Assembly: GCA_963576475.1 (NCBI GenBank)
Contig: OY754986.1
Coordinates: 6,011,174-6,075,173, forward strand
From: Molanna angustata
Lineage: Eukaryota > Arthropoda > Insecta > Trichoptera > Molannidae
DNA: 64,000 nt
Reading direction: 5' to 3'
How positions within the stretch are numbered: position 1 is the first letter of the stretch; every line of letters begins with the position of its first letter. The notes under the pieces are model-generated. The model searched no databases, was not told where the DNA came from, and was given only the letters and a program-made list of their open reading frames with translations. Shown here piece after piece: positions 44,401-55,094 of this stretch. The translations under genes were made by a program, and so were the position numbers.

Positions 44401-45564
44401 TCCATAAGTAGGTATAGGTGTACCGTTTGCTGCATAAATTGGCGTTTCTATGTTGTCGCTGGAGATTATAGATGTGGTGTTTTTGTAGTGCCTGGGAATA
44501 ACACTAACTTCACTCCCGGTGTCTATCAGATATTTGATGCCCGTAATTATATCAGCTATGAAGAGACGGTGGTGAATCTGCGACTGTGTCGTCTCACACA
44601 CGGGTCGCAAGTTCTGGTTTTCCTGCTGGTTAAATGAACAAGGTGGTCTGCAACATCTCGATTTTGTTCCGAATTTCTGGTGGTAACTGCAGATATCTTG
44701 ATGTACGTTATTTCCAGCGGTGTTTAAATTATTATTTTGGCAATTGTTTTTATTATTATTTGTATTAAAATATATTATTTTTTGATTATTGTTATATCTT
44801 CCTCTACTCGGTGTTTTTGGTCTAGGTCGGCTTCTCCAGTGATTGTCAAATTGTTGTATGGGTTTTCTTTGTTCTGTTTCCAAGTCCATTATTTTGTTCG
44901 TTAATGTTTCCACTTGTTTAAACAGTTCTAGCAGTATTTCATCTTCGGAGGTATCGTTGTTACTGGAAGTGTTTCCTGAAGAGGTTGAAGGTAGATTAAC
45001 TGCATGTATTTCACTTCTATTATTGACTTCGGAGATTCTATCTGCCGTCTGTGCTAAAATCATGACGTCCTCTGTGGTGATTACGGATATGATTTCCTGA
45101 ATCCTGTGAGGTAGTCTTTCTATCCATAAGCGTTTAATCAAAGCGTTGTTACTTAATGATGGACCTGCGAGGTTCAGCATTTTTCTCAATAATTCTGAAG
45201 GAGTGTGGTCTCCTAGTTGCAATCCATGTAGCAGCTGAGTAAGTCTTTTTTCTTCTGACTCTTGAAGTCTGCTGAGTAATGTTGTTTTCAAAGTTTTATA
45301 GCGATCGCTGACAGGTGGGAATTGTATAATGTCGACTACGCAGGACATTGTCTCTGGATCTAATACTCCCAAAACATGGTTGTATTTAGTTTCATCTTTG
45401 GTTATTCTCGCCGTTGAAAACTGCGCCTCAATGGTTAAGAACCACAAGTGTAGATTTCCTTTCCATATTGTTGGCAATTTCAAATTTGTAGCAGATACGT
45501 CGAATCTATTTTCTTCTGATGTTGGAATTAGTGTTGAATCCATGATATTTTTTTCGAATGACAT
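41464..45564 (-). CDS. gag-pol: Gag-Pol polyprotein of the LTR retrotransposon
   Basis: Single uninterrupted frame of 1,366 residues starting at the first ATG (45562-45564). Gag: about residues 1-310, with a C-x2-H-x8-C-x4-C knuckle at 292-309 instead of CCHC. Protease: DTG at 348-350. Reverse transcriptase: about 500-700, motif A aspartate near 589 ('[12 protein letters not shown]') and YIDD at 649-652. RNase H: about 797-910 with D803 ('MVDASD') and D869 ('YTDHKP'). Integrase: zinc site H991, H995, C1025, C1028; catalytic D1057, D1116, E1152 with 35 residues between the last two. The C-terminus is proline/lysine-rich with no chromodomain seen. Fusion of gag and pol means no frameshift signal is needed. 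Confidence 0.97.
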   Translation of the reverse strand: MSFEKNIMDSTLIPTSEENRFDVSATNLKLPTIWKGNLHLWFLTIEAQFSTARITKDETKYNHVLGVLDPETMSCVVDIIQFPPVSDRYKTLKTTLLSRLQESEEKRLTQLLHGLQLGDHTPSELLRKMLNLAGPSLSNNALIKRLWIERLPHRIQEIISVITTEDVMILAQTADRISEVNNRSEIHAVNLPSTSSGNTSSNNDTSEDEILLELFKQVETLTNKIMDLETEQRKPIQQFDNHWRSRPRPKTPSRGRYNNNQKIIYFNTNNNKNNCQNNNLNTAGNNVHQDICSYHQKFGTKSRCCRPPCSFNQQENQNLRPVCETTQSQIHHRLFIADIITGIKYLIDTGSEVSVIPRHYKNTTSIISSDNIETPIYAANGTPIPTYGHKIIDVNLGLRRNHKWQFITADVMKPIIGADFLTHYNILVDLRRKSLVDRNTGLSTTGFMYKTNIINIATVQATGKFQNILKKYPNLTRANMNLKTPAHNVTHHIETRGPPVTCKARRLNPEQLEIAKKEFQFMMEQGICRPSNSNWSSPLHMVKKADGSYRPCGDYRRLNSITKPDKYPIPQLQDFAHKLHGKTIFSTLDLSRAYHQVPMEESDIPKTAILTSFGLFEFLKMQFGLSNAAQSFQRFLHSITRDLEFVFTYIDDVLIASKNLQEHEEHLDKIFKRLSDNGLIINQNKCQFGKDEIKFLGYRINKYGTSPLPEKVEAITKIEPPETAKGLRQFMGMLNFYRKFLPNAAGTQQVLFDELKGYRKNDKRKINWNEKLKKAFTKCKEDLAQATLLAHIDPSAEIALMVDASDTAMGAALQQMNQGNWQPIAFYSRKFNPAQTKYSTYDRELTAMYESVKYFRAQIEGRNFTIYTDHKPLIFAFTKNKLNSPRQERQLDYVSQFSTNIKHISGEENIVADTLSRIEEIELQPNINYNRMAEEQISCKELKKILEKSSLSMRKIGIPGSEKMLWCDISQKNIRPFVPPSMREEVIMEVHRISHPGVKSTYKIIKQRYVWPNIEKSVQNVVNNCIDCQTSKIHRHTTTPLQEFKPPDGRFKNIHIDLIGPLPPSKDHIYLLTIIDRYTRWPEAIPLKDMTAETVAEALMYHWISRFGLPTSITTDQGRQFESSLFNNLTKILGINHIRTTAYHPQSNGIIERWHRTLKTSLMTINNKSWTTSLPMVLLGLRSSIKEGSEFTPAEMTYGTTLRLPGDFFENTPAEEPDTYGYKLQKLMTELRPIPASNHSKQKTFIHKDLKDAKFVFLRHDATRKPLQRPYEGPFPVQEKDDKTAVILINGKPRKVSLDRVKPAFGINEDMDPEPKTPEAKPQPLNQTNTPIQDVDQEEAKPLHHSTTKSGRRVYFPKKFTHYRYF

Positions 45565-47654
45565 TATTACAAGTTATAATTTTATACGATTAGACAAAAA
45601 GTTTTTTTTAAACAAAGTATTTTATATTGAGAATATATTTTTCAAAGTATTTATTTGAAGTTTAATGTTTTTTTTTATAAAAAAAAATGAATATTTTTGA
45701 CAAATAATCAAATAAATTTACTATTATTCAAAGTATCTACTTAAAGATTTGTTTTTTTTTTTAATTAATTTCTCTTTAAATATTAATTAATTTTCATAAA
45801 TTTAAAAAAAAATGGCATTAATCTAGAGTAATGGCATTGAACTGGTATTCTGAAAAATAGATTACATGTTATTTTTCATAATATGACATTAATATTTTAT
45901 ACAATTGCAAATTCCAGTGGGGTTCGTTCTCCATGCGAACCAATGCTTTATATTCGTAGTATGTTTTTTTATTGCATTCTGGTACAATAGCTAGGTAGGT
46001 ATAATAAAATGTTCGCTTCCTATAGCGTATTGAACAGGCTGGTGTAAACAAACAATGTATCTATCTATACGTATGTACATAAGTATACTTTCTGTGGCGA
46101 TTTACTGCACTTTATGATACATATATTATTGTTCACAACAAACTCAAATAATCTACTTTATTAGTATTGAATTTCAAATATTAATTACATTTAATTGACT
46201 TTTCTAAACATTGTTATGTTATCTGTAATTTGAATAATTCTACTTTGAAAATACAAAACTTTTATGCACAATTATTCAGATATTTATTACTATGCAAGGA
46301 TTTTAATATAAACTTTCTTTCAATAAATTTGTTATGAACACTTTTTTTAAAATTTTAATACTGTGTAATATAAATTTTTATGTTTACTTATCTTGTATAT
46401 CTCTATTGATGATACTTGTGTTCTCATATGAATACTGCTTTTTCTTTATTTGTAAATAAAGAAATTTGTTTATAATTTATGGTCCTGGTTTATAGTGGAT
46501 CCATTTATATTGAATTTCTCATGAAAAATAGAAACATAGGAAATTGATTAATAACATGCATTCATGATATTTAATAAATTGACTCTAGATATTTTGACGA
46601 AGTTGTCACAGATAAAATTACATTCGAAAATAATAACAGAAATAACAAGTTTGATCTATATATTATTGCAAGTTCTATAAATGTTTTTTTACTTCTACAA
46701 TATACATAAAAAATTGAATTTTAAATGATTATTATGGTCTCAAAACAATAGGTTTGTAAAATTTATAAGAATAATTTTGTCACAGTGACATTTTCAAAAT
46801 GCTATATATTATTGCATGTATCTCTCTCGTATACTTTAAATGTAGGTAAACTACTATTGCGAAGAATTAATATTAATTTTATTTATACAGGCATATTCGT
46901 AGTCCCTTTTGCCTTGCTAATATACTAAATTAAGAAATATTGAATTTATATTATACCTGGGATACTACGAAGATTCCATTCTAATAACCCAACTGGTGTT
47001 TTGTTTATACGACATTTGTCGATTCATTAAATACTCATAACCAAAATATGTCCCAACTATGCACTATTTCAATTTAAATCGTTGTTTTATTATTAATCAC
47101 AAAACACTGTATTGTCCGCGTCGGTGTTCAGTCAACCGAATCAAAACGCGGTTCACTTTTCTGGAGAAAAAAATATCGTGTTGCTACCTTGCAACAAAAA
47201 TATTTTTTCTTGATATATTTTTCTAAATGATTTGCCGTATATTTTTATGAAATATTTGTATGTTTAAATGTAACTTACTAGTTCACCAATATAATGATTT
47301 GTAAATTTTTTATTAACTTAATAATTTTCAATGTAATAATAAAATAAATTAGGCACTTATACATTTATTTAGTATGCATCAGAAACATTTAAATGGAATG
47401 TTCTGGAATTTTTAGCGAAGTATCAATACGATTTTAACAAAATTGTTAATTTTTACACAAATTTAATTATCACACTATTTACGAGATTTTCAAGTAAATT
47501 AATATGAATAATTATCTGTTTCTATTATAAAAAAAAATCAATGTGAATTAACTATTCAAATAACCTATAATGTTTTCGGTCGGTATTTACAACACGAAAA
47601 ACATGTAACAAAAAAAATGTAACAAAAAAATATCAATTGAAAAAAATTTAAAAT
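45565..47654 (-). other. Long leader between 5' LTR and gag
   Basis: About 2.1 kb of very AT-rich sequence with many short ATG frames (for example 45869-46051, 60 codons) and no domain I recognise. It is unusually long for this type of element; a packaging signal and perhaps an internal translation start would be expected here. Confidence 0.6.
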
Positions 47655-47668
47655 CGTCGGGGTCACCA
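47655..47668 (-). promoter_or_regulatory. Primer binding site, tRNA-Trp-like
   Basis: Sense TGGTGACCCCGACG starts 2 nt after the 5' LTR. It is complementary to the tRNA-Trp 3' end as I remember it (CGTCGGGGTCA plus CCA). A 14-nt match. Confidence 0.8.
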
Positions 47669-47786
47669 ATATGGGGGCTTATATGCATGTGGCGTGTAGA
47701 TCAATAGAGATGCATGTACTAGATCTAATGTACACTAAACCACATACGTGTAAGTTCTGCTGGCTCACAAATTATCCCTATATACC

Positions 47787-47797
47787 GGAATCGAACC
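47787..47797 (-). promoter_or_regulatory. tRNA-like module / B box in the 5' LTR
   Basis: GGTTCGATTCC flanked by CC and GG to form a T-arm-like hairpin (CCGG...CCGG). About 50 nt upstream in sense, GTTGGTTGAACACGCTTG resembles a D-arm and anticodon-stem start. The LTR may have captured part of a tRNA or SINE. Confidence 0.45.
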
Positions 47798-48120
47798 GGG
47801 ATATGTAATTCATAATTTGCCTTCTTTATTAACAAGCGTGTTCAACCAACAGTCCCATATAATTGATTATCGTGGATGGCGATAATCCAAACTAATTAAT
47901 ATTATACTGTGATGCAAGTTGGTACATAAGACAGGTTAAGATTGAAAGAGTGAAGATAACTTACGTATTTATTGTTGAGAACAAATTAAAAAGATTACAA
48001 TTAAAACTACTGAAATTATACCTTACTTATAAAATTTACACTTATAATTCACGTACTTACGGAAAGTACGACACACAGTTGGGTATCAGAACGGAATGAA
48101 AATTATGTTTAAAATGGCCG

Positions 48121-48128
48121 TATTTATA
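48121..48128 (-). promoter_or_regulatory. TATA box of the LTR promoter
   Basis: Sense TATAAATA about 62 nt into the LTR, followed by the CGGCCATTTT context; the same motif is at 40148-40155 in the 3' LTR. A start about 25-30 nt downstream is expected. Confidence 0.6.
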
Positions 48129-48194
48129 CGTCTGCCAATTAGGGTTGGGCAATGACCATCAATTAGAGTTGTGCGATGGCCATAGCCACAATAG

Positions 48195-48439
48195 TTTATA
48201 ATCTGTTGTATTGTGGGTTCTGATACTATTTCATATACAGTTTGTTTAGTCTGTCTGTTCTATTGCTAATGTTTCTTTGTCTAGTGTCGTAGTTATGTAT
48301 GTCACTAACAGTTTCCAGGAGTGTGTTGTGTTTGTTTAAGTAAGTCATGTTTGATTTTATAAATGTACATTATTTTTTCATAGTTTATAATCTGTTGTAT
48401 TGTGGGTTCTGATACTATTTCATATTCAGTTTGTGTAGG
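48195..48439 (-). pseudogene. LINE fragment, right part of LTR target, tandemly duplicated
   Basis: Continues the frame interrupted by the LTR element ('EPTIQQIINY' joining 'EKIMYIYK'). A 189-bp tandem duplication is present: TTTATAATCTGTTGTATTGT starts at 48195 and again at 48384, and 48240-48383 repeats the 39550-39696 sequence. Confidence 0.75.
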
Positions 48440-48515
48440 TGTTCGCCAGATATCTGACTTTCGATTAGATATCTGACTCCAGAGCTAAATATCCCTGGTT
48501 CGATAAATAATTAAA
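48440..48515 (+). repeat. SINE-A-derived repeats, right side
   Basis: CAGATATCTGACTTTCGATT, AGATATCTGACTCCAGAGCT, AAATATCCCTGGTTCGATAA: nearly two more A-box units plus a B-box remnant, the counterpart of 39050-39203. Confidence 0.7.
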
Positions 48516-48599
48516 TTATTTTTTGTTTACCATCTGTAACAGGTCCCTTACAGGACATTAAGGTTCATCATGGTCACATAAAATTCAATAAAAATACAG

Positions 48600-48930
48600 T
48601 AAACTTAGAAGTCGATAGAGTCTCCAATGAAAGAGTTCTAAATATGATGGAAAAAGCGAGAGAGAGTTGCTGACCACTGTCAATAGACGCAAACCGCATA
48701 TTTTGGCCACGTGTTCCCTAGTGATAGATGTGCCCTTCTACAGATTATCGTGGAGGGAAAGATATATGGAAGGCAGAGTATGGGGCTTAAAAGAATATCG
48801 TGGTTCAATAATTTCAGGCAGCTGTTGAGGATTCCGGTTGCGGCGTCACTATGAGGTGTGGATGCGGATGATGCGGTGATGTTCGCCATCTTCTTTAGGA
48901 GCGGCACAAGAAAAGGAAGGAGAAACAATT
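48600..48930 (+). pseudogene. LINE C-terminal fragment
   Basis: In two frames: 'DRVSNERVLNMMEKAREL', then 'YFGHVFPSDRCALLQIIVEG', 'KIYGRQSMGLKRISWFNNF' and 'AVMFAIFFRS'. This resembles LINE ends of the GKR..GRR.ISWL.NLR type. Frame changes near 48670 show decay. Confidence 0.65.
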
Positions 48931-50177
48931 AAAGCAGTGAACTAATATGGCTGAGATCATTTATTGTAGGTTAAGGGTCTGTAGAAAACAGCAGGTGATG
49001 GGTATTAATGATTTTAGGTAGTGGACTGTATTATAAACGATTTCACCGATGGTTCCTTATTCCTTGTTAACTGATTATTTCCTTTCTTCTGTGCACACAT
49101 CCACACGCGGTGATCTTCAAACTTGTACTGAACTTTTATAAATTGTCACCCAAAATTATTGCGACATACTTTCCAAGTGACAATTCTCAAACGCATCGGT
49201 GAGGGGATAATGGCAAGGAAAAGATTAACGGATATATTATGCTTCTACAGAGCCATCAAAAAATAAATAGAAGATAATAAGTAGGTATATGACATTGGAA
49301 GAGCAGTAAGGATACAAGAATATATCAAATGATCCTGCTATAAAAACAATACAGTAAATAATACATAATATTTTATTTACGCGTATTAATAAAAGTCGAT
49401 TTCATTTCATTCGAATACTCGACGTAAATTTTAATTGATGTAAGCGAATGGGTTTATCCCTGTTTTACGATCGAGCACTGATCACATTAAAATTCCAATC
49501 CTCCACAGCCCGCTTTTCAATCAAATCTCAACAATTAAATTCCAATCATCTGTTTATTTGGCTCGAGTTTCGCTCATTCGTAGATTAACCAATTCATTCC
49601 CCATAGATTTTCATTAGCACGTTAAACCAACATCTCCAACGTACATAGGTACCCATCGGCATTCAAATTGAAACGAGACGAGATCTTTTAGTAATTCAGC
49701 ACCTTGACTATATGTCTGTATGTATGATGTTCTCCCCGTCTGCGTCTTTAGAATTCCCATTGTAAACAATCGAAGTATTGATGTAGGTACGTACGTAATC
49801 CATACCCCAGCTTCCAACTCTAAGAACGAGATCAATGGACCGAGAAGCCGGAGAAAGAAGTCTCTGAATCACCGTCGGATTTAATTCTCTCAAAACATTC
49901 GTGTCTTTGTTTCAATTCGATCAAAGAATCAGAACAAACAACGGAGTGCATTTCAGATTTAGCAAATAAAAAAGTTCACATAAAATCTGTCGATCTGAAT
50001 TGAATGCAAGTCAACAGAAACGTATTGCTCAAATACACATTGAAAAGAGCTGAATTCAGATATTTTATTTAGAAACAGCTATTTATTTTCTAAACATTGC
50101 TTTGGGTGGTAAAACAACATAATATATACTAATTTGTTCTATCTAATTTATCACCAGAAAGCGTACATATGATGTAG
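48931..50177. other. No gene recognised
   Basis: AT-rich with moderately GC-richer parts (49560-49900). Short minus-strand frames at 49614 and 49708 carry no motif I recognise. Confidence 0.35.
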
Positions 50178-50254
50178 ATGGGATTACTGGGCTAGTAATC
50201 CAGTGGTCGCGAGTTCGAATCCTGCCTCTAGCGATTTCGTTCACCTTTAGAAAC
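50178..50254 (+). mobile_element. SINE-B copy, head part (interrupted)
   Basis: GATGGGATTACTGGGCTAGT, AATCCAGTGGTCGCGAGTTC, GAATCCTGCC and ATTTCGTTCACCTTTAG. The copy resumes at 50516 (CCATTTATGCTTCATTAAGG). Confidence 0.7.
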
Positions 50255-50515
50255 CAAAATCAATCCTTACAAAACCAAAGATTGCTCCCATTATAACACA
50301 GGAATTATCCCTAGCATATTGGAGAGAAAAATCTCTAATTGACAGCAAAGCGCAAGAGAGTGTTAATGGTCTGGATGTGTATGTGTACATTTCCATTGTC
50401 TCTGTCTTAAATATATTATATAGTGTTTATTTTTTTTTAATTACCTTTTTTACTGTTGTCAAACCTTTTTATGTAAAATTTCATGTTTATTATAAATAAA
50501 TAAATAAAATAGAAA
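50255..50515 (+). repeat. Truncated LINE tail inserted in SINE-B
   Basis: About 260 bp ending in ATAAATAAATAAATAAAATA. A near duplication TAGAAACCA / TAGAAAACCA on the two sides marks the insertion. No readable protein. Confidence 0.55.
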
Positions 50516-50575
50516 ACCATTTATGCTTCATTAAGGGAATGTAGAAAGATGTAAATGTACTTGTTTAATTTAAAA
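50516..50575 (+). mobile_element. SINE-B copy, tail part
   Basis: TTATGCTTCATTAAGGGAAT, GTAGAAAGATGTAAATGTAC and TTGTTTAA, the family tail. Confidence 0.65.
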
Positions 50576-51328
50576 TATATTGAAATCATGTATTATTACT
50601 TTATAGTACTTTTTAAATAGGGTTCATTTATATAAAATAGCTTCCAGAACTTAAATGTATAACGATTGGTTTTAAACTAATCTACCTCATAGTACAATGA
50701 TTAAGTTGCTCCTTTTTCAATTTAACGTTAGACACTCACACAGAATGTATAATACATAGATACATAGGTGAAGTTAATTTCAAAATACAGAAAAATACAT
50801 GCATTGAAGATTCTCCAATAATTAAGAAATCCTATTGCCTGTTCCTATCCATTTAAAGAATAGTCCGTAATTAACCACAGAAAAATTGTGATATAGTTAT
50901 TAAAGTACCACTACACCCTTACTTCTTGCAGTGTCTACAAAGTTTTATAGTTATCCAGACTCTGAAAATGTATTTCTTGTGATACCAACGTGTTCATTCA
51001 TAGTTCTGAATAGGAGCGTTATACTTGTACGTTCCCATAAGCAGAACGGACGGTGTTGGAGGTAAAACAATATTAAAGTTACTACTTATGTAGTTATCTA
51101 ATCCAACAACGATTTACTTTTTTTATTTTATTGGTAGGTACATAAATATTTATACAGCTATTTACATTGTTTATATATGTATTAGGAGTTTTAGAGTGCT
51201 AATAGGGCACACCAGTGAAAACTCCATAAAATATTTATGTATATGAAAGGATATTATTATTTTATTCATTTGTTTGTTCATGCTTTCTCTTACATGGGTT
51301 ACACTTTTATTTTGTTTTACAAAAAATA
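50576..51328. other. No gene; reversed LINE tail near 51115
   Basis: AT-rich. TTTTTTTATTTTATTGG at 51118 followed by ATTAGGAGTTTTAGAGTGCT suggests a reversed LINE 3' end. Confidence 0.35.
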
Positions 51329-51845
51329 CATAATAATATAGTGATGAGTGTAGTTAGCAGTGTTGATATTGTTTTAATCACCGTCAAACTATGTACGCAA
51401 GGCCTGTACATAATATAGTGATGAGTGTAGTTAGCAGTGTTGGTATTGTTTTAATCACCGTCAAACTAGGCAAGGCCTGTACATAATATAGTGATGAGTG
51501 TAGTTAGCAGTGTTGGTATTGTTTTAATCACCGTCAAACTAGGCAAGGCCTGTACATAATATAGTGATGAGTGTAGTTAGCAGTGTTGGTATTGTTTTAA
51601 TCACCGTCAAACTAGGCAAGGCCTGTACATAATATAGTGATGAGTGTAGTTAGCAGTGTTGGTATTGTTTTAATCACCGTCAAACTAGGCAAGGCCTGTA
51701 CATAATATAGTGATGAGTGTAGTTAGCAGTGTTGGTATTGTTTTAATCACCGTCAAACTAGGCAAGGCCTGTACATAATATAGTGATGAGTGTAGTTAGC
51801 AGTGTTGGTATTGTTATAATCACCGTCAAACTAGGCAAGGCCTGT
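51329..51845. repeat. 73-bp minisatellite, seven units
   Basis: Units start ACATAATATAGTGATGAGTG at 51408, 51481, 51554, 51627, 51700 and 51773, with a first, slightly longer unit from 51329. Units 2-7 are almost identical; the first differs by an insert before CAAGGCCTGT, so it is probably the founder side. Confidence 0.95.
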
Positions 51846-51949
51846 GTCATGACGGCTATTTCATATATTGAATAATTTTCGTAAAATGTAGCATAAAATC
51901 GTAAATGTAATATAATATAGATTAAATTTTAACTTTTCTCACTTCAATC

Positions 51950-52210
51950 CAAAAACATCACCATAATGCTGGCCAGGATCTCAGGACATCCGGGAATCGT
52001 AGGGAATGAAATAGCAGACTCATGAGCCAAATCAGCTTCTTCTGGTACCAATTTTAATATTAATCTGAACATTCCAACTACTGATTACTTACCAACCCTC
52101 AAAACTAGCATGATACATAGATGGGTAAAAAACTTGACAGTCCACTTTGTGATAGTGGTCAGGAGGAGACTCTTAACCATTTATTTTAATTGCTTCAATC
52201 GTATATCTTC
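51950..52210 (+). pseudogene. LINE RNase H and C-terminal fragment
   Basis: Reads 'ISGHPGIVGNEIAD', the RNase H signature found in LINEs of the R1/I/LOA and some Jockey-type groups, then a TGA, 'AKSASSGTNFN' and 'LKTSMIHRWVKNL', then a frame change to a C-x2-C...H...C tail ('CDSGQEETLNHL'). It is cut off by the fold-back element at 52216. Confidence 0.7.
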
Positions 52211-52215
52211 CAACA

Positions 52216-53159
52216 ATTTTTTAATTATCTCAATAGAGACGAAGTTGGATTATTTATTGTAGGAGAACGGGAAATCAAGGCACCTACAGGGCTTACGACC
52301 TGTCATCGGCTGATTTACGTGATCACTTTATGCGCTTGCGCAACGTTCACCAATTATGTCTTTTTAATGAGATCCCTATCAATTCAATTTTGAAAGTTCT
52401 ATATATTGTAATACTGAAATTCTTTTCGCTTGAAAATAAGGAATTTTTACTACGGCCATCTATGGGTGAAATTATGAACAACAATCTTATTATTTTTTAT
52501 TTATTTTGTTGTAACGCCATCTATTAGGAGAATTGTTTTTTTTTTGTAAATAATGAAAGCTACAATTCTTATATCTGAGGTGACAATGCATTTTCGCATA
52601 GAAGTCACCCCTGAATTGCGCCAGACTTATAAGGTCATTTTTGTCTTATTTACCTACACGTACCAATGTGTAAGTAATCGAATATTTTTATTATAACAAC
52701 AATCTTATTATTTTTTATTTATATAGAACTTTCAAAATTGAATTGATAGGGATCTCATTAAAAAGGCATAATTGGTGAACGTTGTGCAAGCGCATAAAGT
52801 AATTAGAATTGTAGCTTTCATTATTTACAAAAAAAAAACAATTCTCTCAACAGATGGCGTTACAACAAAATAAATAAAAAATAATAAGATTGTTGTTCAT
52901 AATTTCACCCATAGATGGCTGTAGTAAAAATTCCTTATTTTCAAGCGAAAAGAATTTCAGTATTACAATATATAGAACTTTCAAAATTGAATTGATAGGG
53001 ATCTCATTAAAAAGGCATAATTGGTGAACGTTGCGCAAGCCCATAAAGTGATCACGTAAACCAGCCGATGACAGGTCGTAAGCCCTGTAGGTGCCTTGAT
53101 TTCCCGGTTCTCCTACAATAAATATCCCAACTTCGTCTCTATTGAGATAATTAAAAAAT
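52216..53159. repeat. Fold-back element with ~354-bp arms
   Basis: Arms 52216-52569 and 52805-53159 are near-perfect complements. Both outer ends carry AATTATCTCAATAGAGACGA. The 235-bp centre holds a further inverted partial copy (52725-52804) of arm sequence. Single-arm or shortened copies occur at 21000, 26161 and 27022. No protein is encoded; frames across the arms mirror each other. Confidence 0.85.
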
Positions 53160-53524
53160 CTGTTAAAAAATATCTTTGACTCCCGACAGGGAAAAAAATC
53201 CAATGTTTGCGCATATATGCAATAATAAAAATATTCGATTCCAACAATTTATTTTATTTTAATCTGGTTAAAATAACTTGCATACCCCCAATAAATATGT
53301 CATATATAATGTCGATTCAAAATTTTAAATTAACAAACATATAACTTAACTTCTTAAAGTCTTATAACAACCAACTTTAATTAATTTAATTTTAACAAAT
53401 TCAAACAAATTATGATATTTCCACCAAGGCAAAAAGCACTTTCTGTAGGGTGAATTGCCATTAAACAAAAAAAAAAGAAATATAATATAGATATAATATA
53501 AGCATAACAGAATATATTATATTA
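53160..53524. other. No gene recognised
   Basis: AT-rich spacer. Confidence 0.3.
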
Positions 53525-53940
53525 ACATACATACATACCATCACGCCATGTCCCTTGAGGGGTAGGCAGAGAGAACCGAACGCCACATTTTCCTATCCTG
53601 GCACGCATCCCTCGCTTCGTCCACATTCATGCATCGTCTCTTACATGCTCGTCTATTGCTCACACTTCTAACATTTCCGTCTTTCAAAATTTCGTTCACA
53701 TGGTCGTGCCATCCCTTTCTTGGGCGTCCCCGACCTCTCATTCCATTCCTTTTCGCTCTGTATATTTTCTTCGTCAGGCGCTCCTCATTCATTCTCCCCA
53801 TGTGACCAAACCATCTCAATGTGTTCACTTTCATTCTAGTAATGACATCTTTCTTCATCTTACATTCTTTCCTTATGTCTTCATTTCTTACCCGGTCATA
53901 CATCGTTCTATTACAAATCCTTCTTAACGATCTCATTTCA
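53525..53940 (-). pseudogene. RTE-like LINE C-terminus, intact frame
   Basis: The minus strand from 53940 to the stop at 53541: 'EMRSLRRICNRTMYDRVRN', 'MKVNTLRWFGHMGRMNEERL', 'GMRGRGRPRKGWHDHVNEIL', 'NVDEARDACQDRKMWRSVL' and 'SAYPSRDMA'. It ends in ATACATACATA (GTAT repeats in sense). The best-preserved copy of this family here; it starts abruptly at 53940 (5' truncation), and the codons before that are flanking DNA. Confidence 0.85.
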
Positions 53941-54106
53941 TAAACATAACATAAATATAATATTTGTAATATAATATAAATACATAGATATAAATATTTA
54001 ACTCCCAAAATCAAACAGAAAAATTTCCATTATTTCACTTGCTTTAATCTCAGTTGCCCTCCATCAAGCCAGGTTATAGAAACTCATGCTAGTAATAAGT
54101 TTATGT
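53941..54106. other. No gene recognised
   Basis: AT-rich spacer between LINE fragments. Confidence 0.3.
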
Positions 54107-54345
54107 TTATGATTTTGTTTTAAAGATGTTCTGTAATATCCTTTTAAATTTATTTTTATTTTTTATTACCTTAAGTTCCAACGGAATCCGACTGAATGCT
54201 GTCGGTGCTCTAATAGCAAATTGATGTTGAGCCATTGCTGTTATAGTCAAAGGCACGTGAAAATTCGTGTTTACTGATTGACGTGTAATCCAAATATAAT
54301 CCAAATGGAAAGGCCATAGCATCTGGCATCTGGGTCTGCTTGTTA
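54107..54345 (-). pseudogene. LINE C-terminus
   Basis: 'TAMAQHQFAIRAPTAFSRIP', then 'LELKVIKNKNKFKRILQN', the extreme C-terminus of a Jockey/CR1-like reverse transcriptase with a poly-basic end. Strongly truncated. Confidence 0.65.
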
Positions 54346-54540
54346 CTTTCGACGAAGGAATGGCGGAGGGCAGAAACTGTAGAGGTCGCCCTAGAGACAG
54401 TTATATAGATCAGGTGTTTAGACATGTGCGCAATAGCAGCTACCAATTGACTAAGGATCTGGTGGACAACAGAGATATGTAGAGAGATGGAGTGCTTGGT
54501 GCAAAGCAATCCTAGTATTGTGATCATGAAAAAGAACAAA
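54346..54540 (+). pseudogene. LINE C-terminal fragment
   Basis: Reads 'NCRGRPRDSYIDQVFRHVRN', 'SSYQLTKDLVDNREI', then a TAG, and a W-rich end in another frame. A GRP..SYI.Q end, typical of RTE-like LINEs. Confidence 0.6.
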
Positions 54541-55094
54541 TCTTAAAATTTCGAAGATTTTCAGTTTGATATTTGAGAAATTAAAGAAAACATCAGGGCT
54601 ACTCATGACACCATCTATTTATTTCTAACCTTTTCTCAATCTCAAAAATTTATCAATCAGCAGGCCAAGTCAGTAAAAAAGTCGAGATCCGACAACGTAT
54701 CGCCGCTCTTCTCGCCATGTTTACGCCCGTGACGACAATTCGTAGTCACTAAGCGCTGTCGAGTTTGTAAATGCACTTATTAGTATTTGTCGCCGTTAGG
54801 CTGGCTTGCGGTACATTTTTGAATTATCAATATCGACTATCGATCGAAAATATCGACTAGTCGATATTTTGACAGTTAATCTCGACATTTATCGGTCGAG
54901 ATCTACTTACAGACTTAGCCTGCAGTATTCGATCTAAATCTATTTTTATATTAATCAACATTAATCATAAAAGTTCGTATAGATCAATATTATTTTTTAA
55001 TAAATAAATATACATAATCAAAAAATCAATTCGAAACATCACCTGGAATTATGAGTTTGATTTAATTAATTTATGTATGACTTTGATATATTTG
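54541..55094. other. No gene recognised
   Basis: AT-rich. 54827-54900 repeats short ATCGACTA/TCGATA motifs, locally palindromic. Confidence 0.35.

Larger units (their letters stand above)
39697..48190 (-). mobile_element. Ty3/gypsy-type LTR retrotransposon, complete
   Basis: 8,494 bp with 521-bp LTRs that appear identical base for base, flanked by ATAG (39693-39696 and 48191-48194). On the minus strand: 5' LTR, primer site, 2.1-kb leader, one 1,366-codon Gag-Pol, 1.2-kb 3' region, polypurine tract, 3' LTR. The tRNA-Trp-like primer site together with a C-H-C-C knuckle in Gag fits what I remember of the CsRn1/Kabuki clade. There is no recognisable envelope gene. Everything required for retrotransposition is visible, so it may be mobile. 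Confidence 0.95.
47670..48190 (-). repeat. 5' LTR (521 bp)
   Basis: Right-hand LTR, carrying the promoter for the minus-strand transcript. Same sequence as 39697-40217. AATAAA appears in sense at 47825-47830, a possible polyadenylation signal. Confidence 0.95.

Noticed and set aside
41909..45658. Plus-strand open frames of 60-110 codons antisense to gag-pol
   Set aside because: Shadows of the minus-strand Gag-Pol frame.
52190..53203. Two similar proteins encoded on opposite strands
   Set aside because: They arise from the two arms of one fold-back repeat and have no domain features.
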